From positions 1-64,000 of the forward strand of contig JAUNSK010000017.1 of the NCBI GenBank assembly GCA_030539275.1: a stretch of DNA of 64,000 nt, given 5' to 3'. Below are positions 16,794 through 24,628 of this stretch, in pieces. Every line of letters begins with the position of its first letter. Position 1 is the first letter of the stretch. The notes below the pieces were generated by a model, which was given only the letters and a program-made list of their open reading frames with translations, was not told the DNA's origin and did not search any database. Both the position numbers and the translations under genes were made by a program. This DNA comes from Oscillospiraceae bacterium (GTDB taxonomy: Bacteria > Bacillota > Clostridia > Oscillospirales > Ruminococcaceae).

Positions 16794-18539
16794 TTACTTG
16801 TTGATTGTTCTCTTTACATATGTTGTATGGAGAATCTCGTGTGCCTTATGGCTGCCTGGTTCGCCAAGATATTCAGCGTAAAGCTTCTTGATTGACTCAT
16901 TTTTGTGAGACATTCTTACTGTAGCTGCACTGTCGAGGTCATAAAGAGCTTTACCTCTTAATGCTCTGATATCTGTGAAGTTTCTTACGCTAGCTGGCTG
17001 CTGTGGCTGTCCGCCGCCGTTTACACAGCCGCCCGGGCATCCCATGATCTCGATGAACTGGTAATCAGCTTCACCGTTCTTAACCTTTGTAAGAAGTTCT
17101 CTTGCATTTGCAAGACCGCTTGCTACTGCAACCTTAACTGTAAGGCCGGCAACTTCATAAGTTGCTTCCTTGATTCCGTCCATTCCACGTACATCAGTAA
17201 ATTCTACACTTGCAGGATCACTGTTTGTAAGTGTTGCAACAGCAGTTCTGAGAGCTGCTTCCATAACACCGCCTGTAACACCGAAGATTACAGCTGCGCC
17301 TGTTGATTCACCCATAGGATCATCAAACTGACCGTCTTCAAGACCTAAGAAGTTGATGCCTGCTCTGTTGATCATTCTTGCAAGTTCTCTTGTTGTGATA
17401 GCGATATCAACATCAGGAACACCTGCTGCATTCTGATCATCACGGCCGATCTCAAACTTCTTTGCTGTACATGGCATTACGCTTACCATTACGATATCCT
17501 TAGGATCAATGCCCATCTTCTCTGCATAGTAAGTCTTAGCTATAGCACCGAACATCTGCTGAGGTGATTTGCAGCTTGAGAGGTTTTCTGTCATATCAGG
17601 GAAGTAGTGTTCACAGTACTTTATCCATCCTGGTGAACATGATGTGATAAGAGGAAGCTTTCCGCCGTTCTGTACTCTGTCAAGGAATTCATGAGCTTCT
17701 TCCATGATAGTAAGGTCAGCAGCAAAGTCTGTATCAAATACCTTTGCAAAACCAAGCTTCTTAAGTGCTGTTACCATCTTGCCCTGTACGCTTGTTCCGA
17801 TCGGAAGACCGAATGCTTCACCAAGAGCTGCTCTTACTGCAGGAGCTGTCTGAACGATAACGTGCTTTGAAGGATCTGCAAGTGCTACAAATACTTCCTT
17901 AGTGTTGTCCTTCTCGCTGATAGCGCCTGTAGGACATACTGCTATACACTGACCGCATGATACACAGCTTGTTTCGCCGAGTCCCATACCGAAAGCGCTG
18001 CTGATGTTTGTCTTGAATCCACGTTCGTTGGCACCTATTACACCGATGCCCTGAACCTTTGCACATACTGCTGAGCAGCGTCTGCAGAGGATACATTTAT
18101 TATTGTCACGATACATATGAGCTGCACTGTCATCTATATCATATACGTTGTTTTCGCCGTCAAAATAGCCTTCGTCCTCAACACCGAGATCCTTGGCAAG
18201 CTTCTGAAGTTCACAGTTTCCGCTTCTTACGCATGACAGACATTTTCTTTCATGTGTAGAAAGGATCAGCTGGAGAGTTTTCTTTCTTGAATCAAGTACC
18301 TTAGGTGTATTTGTGAATACCTCCATGCCTTCGCTTACAGGATATACACATGCTGCTGCAAGGCTTCTTGCACCCTTTACTTCTACGATACACATACGGC
18401 ATGCACCGATAGCATTTATATCTTTCAAGAAGCAGAGAGTAGGGATATCTATATTAGCTTTATGAGCAGCTTCAAGGATCGTTGTGCCTGCCGGTACAGA
18501 AATATCTATACCATTAATTTTAAGATTAATATTTTCCAT
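16794..18539 (-). CDS. hydA: NADH-linked [FeFe]-hydrogenase catalytic subunit (HydA/HndD type)
   Basis: This catalytic subunit of the soluble multimeric hydrogenase has 581 residues. In order it carries a 2Fe-2S ferredoxin domain (Cys36, 47, 50, 64), a His-Cys3 4Fe-4S site (His96, Cys100, 103, 109), two 4Fe-4S ferredoxin motifs near 147-205, and the H-cluster domain. The H-cluster motifs read Thr-Ser-Cys-Ser-Pro-Gly-Trp, Met-Pro-Cys-Thr-Ala-Lys-Lys-Phe-Glu, and Glu-Ile-Met-Gly-Cys-Pro-Gly-Gly-Cys-Val-Asn-Gly-Gly-Gly-Gln-Pro. A small C-terminal lid domain follows. With HydB and HydC it should couple NADH and ferredoxin oxidation to hydrogen formation, or the reverse. The operon order is hydC-HATPase-hydD-hydB-hydA, with a 14 bp gap after hydB and a good AGGAAG site. 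Confidence 0.95.
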   Translation of the reverse strand: MENINLKINGIDISVPAGTTILEAAHKANIDIPTLCFLKDINAIGACRMCIVEVKGARSLAAACVYPVSEGMEVFTNTPKVLDSRKKTLQLILSTHERKCLSCVRSGNCELQKLAKDLGVEDEGYFDGENNVYDIDDSAAHMYRDNNKCILCRRCSAVCAKVQGIGVIGANERGFKTNISSAFGMGLGETSCVSCGQCIAVCPTGAISEKDNTKEVFVALADPSKHVIVQTAPAVRAALGEAFGLPIGTSVQGKMVTALKKLGFAKVFDTDFAADLTIMEEAHEFLDRVQNGGKLPLITSCSPGWIKYCEHYFPDMTENLSSCKSPQQMFGAIAKTYYAEKMGIDPKDIVMVSVMPCTAKKFEIGRDDQNAAGVPDVDIAITTRELARMINRAGINFLGLEDGQFDDPMGESTGAAVIFGVTGGVMEAALRTAVATLTNSDPASVEFTDVRGMDGIKEATYEVAGLTVKVAVASGLANARELLTKVKNGEADYQFIEIMGCPGGCVNGGGQPQQPASVRNFTDIRALRGKALYDLDSAATVRMSHKNESIKKLYAEYLGEPGSHKAHEILHTTYVKRTINK

Positions 18540-18553
18540 CTATGCTTCCTCCA

Positions 18554-20344
18554 TTATTTCTTGATGATTGCGCCGAATTTACATTTTTCCATACAAGCAC
18601 CGCACTTCAGGCACTTATCCTTGTCGATAACGTGAGGATTCTTGACTGTTCCTGTAATTGCGCCTGCAGGACAGACTCTAGAACAAGCTGTACAACCCTT
18701 ACATTTATCAGCCTGGATCTCGTAGCTGAGGAGGCTCTTACATACGCCGGCCGGACATCTCTTGTCAACAATGTGAGCGATATACTCATCTCTGAAGTAA
18801 CGAAGAGTTGAAAGAACCGGGTTAGGTGCTGTCTGGCCAAGACCGCACAGAGCGTTTGCCTTGATATATGCACTGAGTTCTTCAAGTTTGTCAAGATCTT
18901 CAAGTGTTCCCTGACCCTTTGTGATCTTGTCGAGGATCTCATACATACGCTTTGTACCAACACGGCATGGAGTACATTTACCGCATGATTCATCAACAGT
19001 GAACTCAAGGAAGAACTTGGCGATATCAACCATACAGTTGTCTTCATCCATTACGATAAGTCCGCCTGAACCCATCATTGAACCGATACTGATAAGGTTA
19101 TCATAGTCGATTGGAATATCAAAGTGTTCAACAGGAATACATCCGCCTGAAGGACCGCCTGTCTGGGCTGCCTTGAACTTCTTGCCGTTCGGGATACCGC
19201 CGCCTATTTCCTCTACAACTTCACGAAGTGTTGTACCCATCGGTACTTCAACAAGACCTGTGTTCTTGATCTTACCGCCGAGAGCAAATACCTTTGTTCC
19301 CTTTGACTTTTCAGTACCCATTGATGCAAACCACTGTGCACCATTGATGATGATCTGAGGAATATTTGCATATGTTTCAACGTTATTGAGTATTGTAGGC
19401 TTCTGGAAAAGACCTTTTTCTGCCGGGAACGGAGGACGTGGACGAGGTTCACCTCTGTGGCCTTCGATAGATGTCATAAGAGCAGTTTCTTCGCCGCAAA
19501 CAAATGCACCTGCACCAAGTCTTAAGTCTATATCAAAGTCAAATCCTGTTCCGAAGATATCCTTGCCGAGAAGTCCGTATTCACGAGCCTGCCTGATAGC
19601 GATCTGAAGTCTGCCTACAGCGATAGGATACTCAGCACGAACATATATGTAACCCTGGTTAGCACCGATTGCATAACCTGCAATTGCCATAGCTTCAAGA
19701 ACTACATGCGGATCACCTTCGAGAACTGAACGGTCCATAAATGCACCCGGGTCACCTTCATCAGCGTTGCAGCATACATATTTCTGGCCTTCCTTGACAA
19801 TGTTCTTTGCAAGCTTCCACTTGAGACCTGTCGGGAATCCGCCGCCGCCTCTTCCGCGAAGACCACTGTCGAGAAGTGTCTGGATAACATCATCACGAGA
19901 CATTTCTGTGAGAGCCTTGCCCAGAGCTTCATAACCGCCTCTTCCGATATATTCATCTATACATTCAGGATTGATAACGCCGCAGTTTCTGAGAGCAACA
20001 CGGTGCTGTTTCTTGTAGAACTGAGTTTCATTAAGGGACTTGATCTCATCTTCCTTAACTGTCTCTTTATAAAGAAGGCGCTTAACAACACGGCCTTTAA
20101 GGAGATGCTCTGAAACGATCTCAGGGATATCATCAACCTTGACCATTGAGTAGAAGCTTCCCTCCGGATATACGATCATTATAGGACCTAATGCGCAAAG
20201 ACCGAAACAACCTGTCTTTACAACCTGGACTTCACTTGAGAGTCCGTTTTTTTCTATTTCACTTACAAGTGCTTTTTCTATTTCAGCACTTCCAGAAGAA
20301 GTACAACCTGTACCACCACAAATTAAAACATGAGAACGATACAT
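18554..20344 (-). CDS. hydB: Hydrogenase NADH-binding flavoprotein subunit (HydB/HndC, NuoF-like)
   Basis: The 596-residue protein has an N-terminal thioredoxin-like 2Fe-2S domain (Cys near 9, 14, 46, 50). A NuoF-like core follows with the FMN/NADH glycine motif Gly-Arg-Gly-Gly-Gly-Gly-Phe-Pro-Thr-Gly and a second block, Gly-Ala-Gly-Ala-Tyr-like Gly-Ala-Gly-Ala-Phe-Val-Cys-Gly-Glu-Glu-Thr. The 4Fe-4S motif Cys-Gly-Lys-Cys-Thr-Pro-Cys comes next, then two C-terminal ferredoxin motifs. It accepts electrons from NADH through FMN and is the proposed site of flavin- or cluster-based bifurcation in HydABC enzymes. That this operon bifurcates is inferred from homology, not seen. Confidence 0.94.
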   Translation of the reverse strand: MYRSHVLICGGTGCTSSGSAEIEKALVSEIEKNGLSSEVQVVKTGCFGLCALGPIMIVYPEGSFYSMVKVDDIPEIVSEHLLKGRVVKRLLYKETVKEDEIKSLNETQFYKKQHRVALRNCGVINPECIDEYIGRGGYEALGKALTEMSRDDVIQTLLDSGLRGRGGGGFPTGLKWKLAKNIVKEGQKYVCCNADEGDPGAFMDRSVLEGDPHVVLEAMAIAGYAIGANQGYIYVRAEYPIAVGRLQIAIRQAREYGLLGKDIFGTGFDFDIDLRLGAGAFVCGEETALMTSIEGHRGEPRPRPPFPAEKGLFQKPTILNNVETYANIPQIIINGAQWFASMGTEKSKGTKVFALGGKIKNTGLVEVPMGTTLREVVEEIGGGIPNGKKFKAAQTGGPSGGCIPVEHFDIPIDYDNLISIGSMMGSGGLIVMDEDNCMVDIAKFFLEFTVDESCGKCTPCRVGTKRMYEILDKITKGQGTLEDLDKLEELSAYIKANALCGLGQTAPNPVLSTLRYFRDEYIAHIVDKRCPAGVCKSLLSYEIQADKCKGCTACSRVCPAGAITGTVKNPHVIDKDKCLKCGACMEKCKFGAIIKK

Positions 20345-20411
20345 AATTTAATTCCTTTCAGCTCATCCAAACGGAGCGTTTTTATAATAAAGTACGTACT
20401 GTTTAAATATA

Positions 20412-20774
20412 TCAGAGTTTTATAAGGTATTCGGAAACTATCTGTCCGCGGATAAGATGCTGGTCGATAACTTCAGCAGCCTTCTCTGCAGTCATATGTG
20501 CATAAGTAACCTTTTCCTTGCCAGGCTGATATATTTCAACGATCGGCTCATACTGGCACAAACCGATACAGCCCGTCTGTGTAACCATGACATTCTCAAG
20601 TTTCTTATCAGCTATGCCCTGTGCAAAAGCCTGAAGAACCGGTCTTGCACCTGCTGCAATACCGCATGTTGCCATGCCGACAACTATTCTAGTGCCTGAT
20701 TCACTTTCAAGACGCACTTCAACCTGATTCTGCATTCTTTCTTTTATCGCTCTTAACTCTTCAAGAGATTTCAT
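20412..20774 (-). CDS. Thioredoxin-like 2Fe-2S ferredoxin subunit (HndB type)
   Basis: This 120-residue protein carries a thioredoxin-fold 2Fe-2S domain with Cys in Met-Ala-Thr-Cys-Gly-Ile-Ala-Ala and in Gly-Cys-Ile-Gly-Leu-Cys-Gln-Tyr. Such short subunits occur in four-subunit NAD(P)-linked hydrogenases (HndB of Desulfovibrio) and beside HydABC in clostridia. It probably relays electrons within the complex. It lies between the HATPase gene and hydB, with a 67 bp gap before hydB. Confidence 0.88.
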   Translation of the reverse strand: MKSLEELRAIKERMQNQVEVRLESESGTRIVVGMATCGIAAGARPVLQAFAQGIADKKLENVMVTQTGCIGLCQYEPIVEIYQPGKEKVTYAHMTAEKAAEVIDQHLIRGQIVSEYLIKL

Positions 20775-20806
20775 AAATTCTCCTCCTTGCTTAATTAGAT
20801 GCTTAC

Positions 20807-21364
20807 TCAGAGTAAGACACCACAGTCAATTTCGGTCTTGTTTTCCTCGAGATAATCTCTGATAAAATCAGATACCTCAGGAGCATCAAACGGGATATCG
20901 CCAAGTATTTTGCTTAACTCTTTTGTATCAAGGACAAATTTCCTTGAGTCAACGCAATATGTATAAACAAAATTTATCTGCTGATTCAGTGTAATAAGTG
21001 AATGAATGGTCGAGGTCATGTCGCCAAGCGGCATTCTGTCAATACTGGAAATAACAAAAACTGCTGTAACAGTTGTTCCTGCACCCTGCTCTGATATGAT
21101 ATCAAAGCTTCCTCCGGTATCCTCTGCTGCCTGTTTGAAAAACGAAACGCCCAATCCGACCTTTCTGGTAGTTCTTGTAGTATAAAAAGGATCGGTAACT
21201 CCGGCGAGCTGTTCACTGCTCATTCCACAGCCGTCATCCTCAACAGTCACTGTCAGCTTGTCTGCGGAAATATCCGCTGTAACAGATATATTTATGTTCT
21301 CAGCACCTGCACGCACAGAATTCTGTGCAACATCAAGAATGTTGAGAGAAATTTCTGTCATCAT
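20807..21364 (-). CDS. HATPase-fold protein in the hydrogenase operon
   Basis: The 185-residue protein is mainly a GHKL/HATPase_c domain. The N box is Leu-Asp-Val-Ala-Gln-Asn-Ser, the G1 box Asp-Asp-Gly-Cys-Gly-Met, and a later glycine block reads Lys-Val-Gly-Leu-Gly-Val-Ser-Phe. A C-terminal extension of about 70 residues is unassigned. There is no phosphoacceptor His domain, so it is not a full sensor kinase. Small HATPases of this kind are commonly encoded between the NuoE-like and 2Fe-2S subunits of clostridial hydrogenases. Their role is unknown; a regulatory ATPase or anti-sigma-like kinase is possible. It starts 5 bp after the NuoE-like gene. Confidence 0.8.
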   Translation of the reverse strand: MMTEISLNILDVAQNSVRAGAENINISVTADISADKLTVTVEDDGCGMSSEQLAGVTDPFYTTRTTRKVGLGVSFFKQAAEDTGGSFDIISEQGAGTTVTAVFVISSIDRMPLGDMTSTIHSLITLNQQINFVYTYCVDSRKFVLDTKELSKILGDIPFDAPEVSDFIRDYLEENKTEIDCGVLL

Positions 21365-21369
21365 GTTAA

Positions 21370-21870
21370 TCAGTCATTGTATTTGTTCAGGATATCTTCA
21401 ACATCATCTACTGTCAGACGACCGTAAACTTCATCATTAACTGTCATAACAGGAGCAAGTCCGCATGCGCCTATGCAGCGGCATGCTGTAAGAGAAAACT
21501 TTCCGTCAGGTGTGCATCCACCGCTCTCGATCCCAAGCTTTTCCTGGAGTTTGTTAAAAATATCACCAGAACCTTTAACATAACACGCAGTACCAAGGCA
21601 AACAGAGATCTCATATTTTCCCTTTGGATAAAGAGAAAACTGTGCATAGAATGTAGCTACGCCGTAAACTTCCTCAAGAGGAATGTTCATTTCATCAGAA
21701 ATAATTGTCTGTACTTCAACAGGCAGATAGCCATATATCTCCTGTGCTTTCTGCATTACAGGCATCAATGCACCTTTTTCATTTTTCTTTGCAGCAATCA
21801 CTTTTAAGAGTTCTGCTTTTTGCTGTTCAGTGCCGTTAAAAGGAACTGTTTTTTTAGTTTGTGAACTCAT
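21370..21870 (-). CDS. hydC: Hydrogenase 2Fe-2S subunit (HydC/HndA, NuoE-like)
   Basis: This 166-residue NuoE-family protein has an N-terminal helical part followed by a thioredoxin-like 2Fe-2S domain. The cluster ligands are in Cys-Leu-Gly-Thr-Ala-Cys and in Cys-Arg-Cys-Ile-Gly-Ala-Cys, with the family spacing of the outer Cys pairs. It completes the electron path between the flavoprotein and the catalytic subunit. It is the first gene of the minus-strand hydrogenase operon, with a strong AAGGAGG site and a promoter near 21954. Confidence 0.94.
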   Translation of the reverse strand: MSSQTKKTVPFNGTEQQKAELLKVIAAKKNEKGALMPVMQKAQEIYGYLPVEVQTIISDEMNIPLEEVYGVATFYAQFSLYPKGKYEISVCLGTACYVKGSGDIFNKLQEKLGIESGGCTPDGKFSLTACRCIGACGLAPVMTVNDEVYGRLTVDDVEDILNKYND

Positions 21871-21953
21871 TAATTGAACCTCCTTGATTTTAATGGTATT
21901 TACCTAAATTTTTACAAAGATAATTTATAATAAATACATACTTATACTCGTAA

Positions 21954-21959
21954 ATTATA
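21954..21959 (-). promoter_or_regulatory. Extended -10 promoter of the hydrogenase operon
   Basis: Minus-strand TGA-TATAAT is a perfect extended -10 (hexamer 21959-21954). The -35 region is weak, as often with extended -10 promoters. The leader before hydC is about 75 nt. Confidence 0.55.
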
Positions 21960-22003
21960 TCATATTGGAAGCTAAAAATCCATTCAAAATATCTACTAAC
22001 AAT

Positions 22004-22021
22004 TTGTTAAACATTTAGTAA
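22004..22021. promoter_or_regulatory. Rex-like operator candidate between divergent hydrogenase promoters
   Basis: The 18-mer TTGTTAA-ACAT-TTAGTAA matches the clostridial Rex pattern TTGTTAA-N4-TTAACAA with a perfect left half and 5 of 7 in the right half. It lies between the two divergent promoters, about 45 bp from the hydrogenase -10 and 63 bp from the -35 of the opposite operon. Rex, an NADH/NAD+ sensor, is known to repress hydrogenase genes in clostridia. The rest of 21871-22176 holds only the two promoters. Confidence 0.4.
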
Positions 22022-22083
22022 ATGTGTACATTTTTATTACAGGAGCCTTCTTAAGATAAAAATCTGATGCACACTTTTTTCCC

Positions 22084-22113
22084 TTTACATTTATTAGTGA
22101 TTCATGATATAAT
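22084..22113 (+). promoter_or_regulatory. Promoter of the hydrogen-sensing cassette
   Basis: TTTACA (22084-22089), an 18 bp spacer and TATAAT (22108-22113) are preceded by TG at the extended position. The GGAGG site for the first gene is near 22165. Confidence 0.7.
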
Positions 22114-22176
22114 TATTACATAAATAACGTCCATAAATATCAATTATTCATATACTACAATTTCGGAGGATATATT

Positions 22177-22527
22177 ATGACAGTCAATGATATTAAAAAT
22201 CTTCTTCATGCAGACGTTCTGTGCTGCGAAGACTGCCTTGAACATCAGGTTCATACAGCCTGCGGCTCTGATATGATGAGTGATGTCCTTGCCTTTGTCA
22301 AGGATCAGTCTGTCCTTATCACCGGTCTGTGCAATCCCCAGGTCATCAGAACTGCAGAAATGATGGATATTAAGTGTATTGTTTTTGTCAGAGGAAAAAC
22401 ACCGGACAACCAGATGATACAGATAGCCGGCGAATGCAGAATCCCGCTGCTTACAACCTCATACAGAATGTTCACTGCCTGCGGACTTCTGTATACAAAC
22501 GGACTGAGCGGAGGTAATACAAATTGA
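22177..22527 (+). CDS. DRTGG-like domain protein
   Basis: This 116-residue protein resembles the DRTGG domains found beside [FeFe]-hydrogenases and in regulatory CBS or phosphotransacetylase proteins. Marks are Val-Leu-Ile-Thr-Gly-Leu-Cys-Asn-Pro-Gln-Val, Ile-Val-Phe-Val-Arg-Gly-Lys, and the ending Ile-Pro-Leu-Leu-Thr-Thr-Ser-Tyr-Arg-Met-Phe. It is Cys-rich near the N-terminus (Leu-Cys-Cys-Glu-Asp-Cys). The family is presumed to bind a small ligand; the actual ligand is unknown. It is the first gene of the plus-strand cassette and overlaps the next gene by 4 bp (TTGA). Confidence 0.7.
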   Translation: MTVNDIKNLLHADVLCCEDCLEHQVHTACGSDMMSDVLAFVKDQSVLITGLCNPQVIRTAEMMDIKCIVFVRGKTPDNQMIQIAGECRIPLLTTSYRMFTACGLLYTNGLSGGNTN

Positions 22528-22946
22528 CAGATGAGATCGTACTCGAATACCATGTTTCTGGTGATGATTTTACAAGGGCCGGTGAAGCTTCGAGCGATAT
22601 AAAGGACAAACTCAAAAAAATCGGTCTGTCACCTGAGAAGATCCGTAAAGTTGTTATTGCAATATATGAGGGTGAGATCAATATGGTGATCCATGCTCAT
22701 GGAGGCAGGATCACTGTCACAGTGAGTGAAAACGAGATAACAATGGTCCTTGCAGACAAGGGACCTGGTATAAAGGATATAGAGCTTGCTATGCAGGAGG
22801 GGTACTCAACTGCACCTGACAACGTCCGCTCACTTGGATTCGGAGCCGGAATGGGACTTCCGAATATGAAAAAATATACTGATGAAATGGATATACAGTC
22901 ACAGCCGGGTACAGGAACCACCGTTACTATGAAAGTAAGGCTCTGA
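22524..22946 (+). CDS. RsbW/RsbT-like ATP-binding protein, copy 1
   Basis: This 140-residue HATPase_c_2 protein is related to anti-sigma kinases (SpoIIAB, RsbW, RsbT). Motifs are the N box Tyr-Glu-Gly-Glu-Ile-Asn-Met-Val-Ile-His, Asp-Lys-Gly-Pro-Gly-Ile, and Gly-Phe-Gly-Ala-Gly-Met-Gly-Leu-Pro-Asn-Met. It starts with TTG, 9 nt after GGAGG, overlapping the upstream stop. A clear paralogue lies at 25350 in the same operon. Such kinases normally act on a STAS-domain antagonist or a sigma factor, but neither is encoded here, so the partner may be elsewhere or may be one of the neighbours. Confidence 0.85.
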   Translation: MTDEIVLEYHVSGDDFTRAGEASSDIKDKLKKIGLSPEKIRKVVIAIYEGEINMVIHAHGGRITVTVSENEITMVLADKGPGIKDIELAMQEGYSTAPDNVRSLGFGAGMGLPNMKKYTDEMDIQSQPGTGTTVTMKVRL

Positions 22947-22989
22947 TAAACCTGCTGTACGCGAAAATATTATGAAATCAGGTGATAAT

Positions 22990-24279
22990 ATGAGTTCAGA
23001 ATTTTATCATTCGGTACATCTGGATGTTGATCTGTGTATGGGATGCATCAACTGTATAAAAAGATGTCCGACACAGGCGATCCGCGTTCAGAATTCCAAG
23101 GCAAGAATAATCAAGGAATTCTGCATTGACTGCGGCGAATGCATCAGAATTTGTCCGCATCACGCCAAGACTGCAACATATGACTCTCTGGATGTTCTGA
23201 AAGATTTTGAATATACAGTTGCCCTGCCTGCACCTTCACTATATGCTCAGTTCAATCATCTTGACGATGTAAATATTGTTCTGAGCGCACTGAGGCTTCT
23301 TGGCTTCGATGATGTCTATGAAGTCAGTGCAGCAGCAGAAATGATTTCAGAAATGTCCAGAAACCATATAAAAGAGAATCCTGATTCAAAACCGTTTATA
23401 AGTACCGCATGTCCGAGTGTTGTAAGACTCATACGTGTCAGGTTTCCAAATCTTATTGACCATCTTCTGCCGTTTGTAGCTCCTATTGATCTGGCAGCTC
23501 TTATGGCCAGAAAAAAAGCAGTGCAGCTTACCGGACTTAATCCTGATCAGATAGGAATCATATTTATTTCACCATGCCCGGCTAAGGTCACCGCCTGCAA
23601 GGAGCCTCTTGGAAGTGAAACATCAAATATTGATGCGGTAGTTGCAATAAAAGAGGTATATCCTCGCCTTCTCCCGCTTATGAAAACAGTATGTGAAAAT
23701 CCTGATACCAATGCTATCTCCGGCCGTATCGGTGTAGGATGGGGAGGCAGCGGCGGAGAAGCTGCCGGACTCCTCACAGACAGTTACCTTGCAGCTGACG
23801 GCATTGAAAACGTAATTAGGGTGCTTGAGGACCTTGAGGATCAGAAGTTCACGGATCTTGACTTTATTGAGCTTAATGCCTGCAACGGCGGATGCGTAGG
23901 GGGGGTCCTGTGTGTGGAAAACCCCTATGTTGCACAGGCAAAGCTTAAAAAGCTGTGCCGATATCTTCCTATATCGAGAAACCATATCGGAAAAGAAATA
24001 TTAAGCGGTGCACTTCTGGACAAGAAAATCGAATATGAACCCGTTTACAGACTCGGTTCAAATTTATCCGAAAGCATTGCTATGATGGCTAAAATAGATG
24101 AACTGTGCAAAAAATTCCCGGGTCTTGACTGCGGATTCTGCGGTGCACCGACTTGCCGTGCACTTGCTGAAGATATTGCAAGAGGAGCCGCAGTAGAAAG
24201 TGACTGCGTACCTCTGTTCAGAAAGTCTATGAAGAATCTTTCAGAGATCATATCACTGAGCAACAGAAAGGAAGAATAA
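22990..24279 (+). CDS. [FeFe]-hydrogenase-like iron-sulfur protein, putative sensory (HydS-like)
   Basis: The protein has about 429 residues from Met at 22990 (AGGTGAT site just upstream); an in-frame ATG at 22972 is less likely. In order: two 4Fe-4S ferredoxin motifs (Cys-Met-Gly-Cys-Ile-Asn-Cys and Cys-Ile-Asp-Cys-Gly-Glu-Cys), a hydrogenase H-cluster-like domain, and a C-terminal 4Fe-4S motif Cys-x2-Cys-x4-Cys as in RnfB or AcsC. The H-cluster motifs are altered: Ser-Thr-Ala-Cys-Pro-Ser, Ser-Pro-Cys-Pro-Ala-Lys, and Asn-Ala-Cys-Asn-Gly-Gly-Cys-Val-Gly-Gly. Cysteines able to hold a cluster remain, but the first Cys of the usual Cys-Cys-Pro is Ala and the Met and Gly-Gly-Gly-Gln-Pro residues are gone. 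Such changes fit a sensor better than a catalyst. Confidence 0.8.
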   Translation: MSSEFYHSVHLDVDLCMGCINCIKRCPTQAIRVQNSKARIIKEFCIDCGECIRICPHHAKTATYDSLDVLKDFEYTVALPAPSLYAQFNHLDDVNIVLSALRLLGFDDVYEVSAAAEMISEMSRNHIKENPDSKPFISTACPSVVRLIRVRFPNLIDHLLPFVAPIDLAALMARKKAVQLTGLNPDQIGIIFISPCPAKVTACKEPLGSETSNIDAVVAIKEVYPRLLPLMKTVCENPDTNAISGRIGVGWGGSGGEAAGLLTDSYLAADGIENVIRVLEDLEDQKFTDLDFIELNACNGGCVGGVLCVENPYVAQAKLKKLCRYLPISRNHIGKEILSGALLDKKIEYEPVYRLGSNLSESIAMMAKIDELCKKFPGLDCGFCGAPTCRALAEDIARGAAVESDCVPLFRKSMKNLSEIISLSNRKEE

Positions 24280-24280
24280 A

Positions 24281-24628
24281 ATGACACCAAGTCAGCTTGC
24301 TGATAAACTGGAATACAGAATAATCAATATGGACAAAACAGATGAAAAACAGATAGCCGGACCATTCTGCTGTGACCTTCTAAGTCTTGCCATGAGCCGT
24401 CTGCCTGCAGGCTGTGCCTGGGTAACTGTCATGGCAAACATCAATACTCTTGCAGTTGCCAGTCTTACAGATGCCGCATGCATCGTGCTTGCTGAAAATG
24501 CCGTACTTGATGATGCAGCGGTCAGCAAAGCCTGCGAACAGCAGATAACAGTTCTCTGTTCGGACAAGCCTGTTTTTGAAACATCACTTGAGATATACGA
24601 GGCTGTAAATGATAAAGCTGTCTTATGA
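24281..24628 (+). CDS. Second DRTGG-like small protein
   Basis: This 115-residue protein is similar in size and layout to the first gene of the cassette. Marks are Ala-Trp-Val-Thr-Val-Met-Ala-Asn-Ile-Asn-Thr-Leu-Ala-Val-Ala, Cys-Ile-Val-Leu-Ala-Glu-Asn, and a closing Gln-Gln-Ile-Thr-Val-Leu-Cys-Ser-Asp-Lys-Pro-Val-Phe-Glu-Thr. I read it as a diverged DRTGG-type ligand-binding domain, not enzymatic. It begins 1 bp after the hydrogenase-like gene and overlaps the PHP gene by 20 bp, so all three are tightly coupled. Confidence 0.6.
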   Translation: MTPSQLADKLEYRIINMDKTDEKQIAGPFCCDLLSLAMSRLPAGCAWVTVMANINTLAVASLTDAACIVLAENAVLDDAAVSKACEQQITVLCSDKPVFETSLEIYEAVNDKAVL

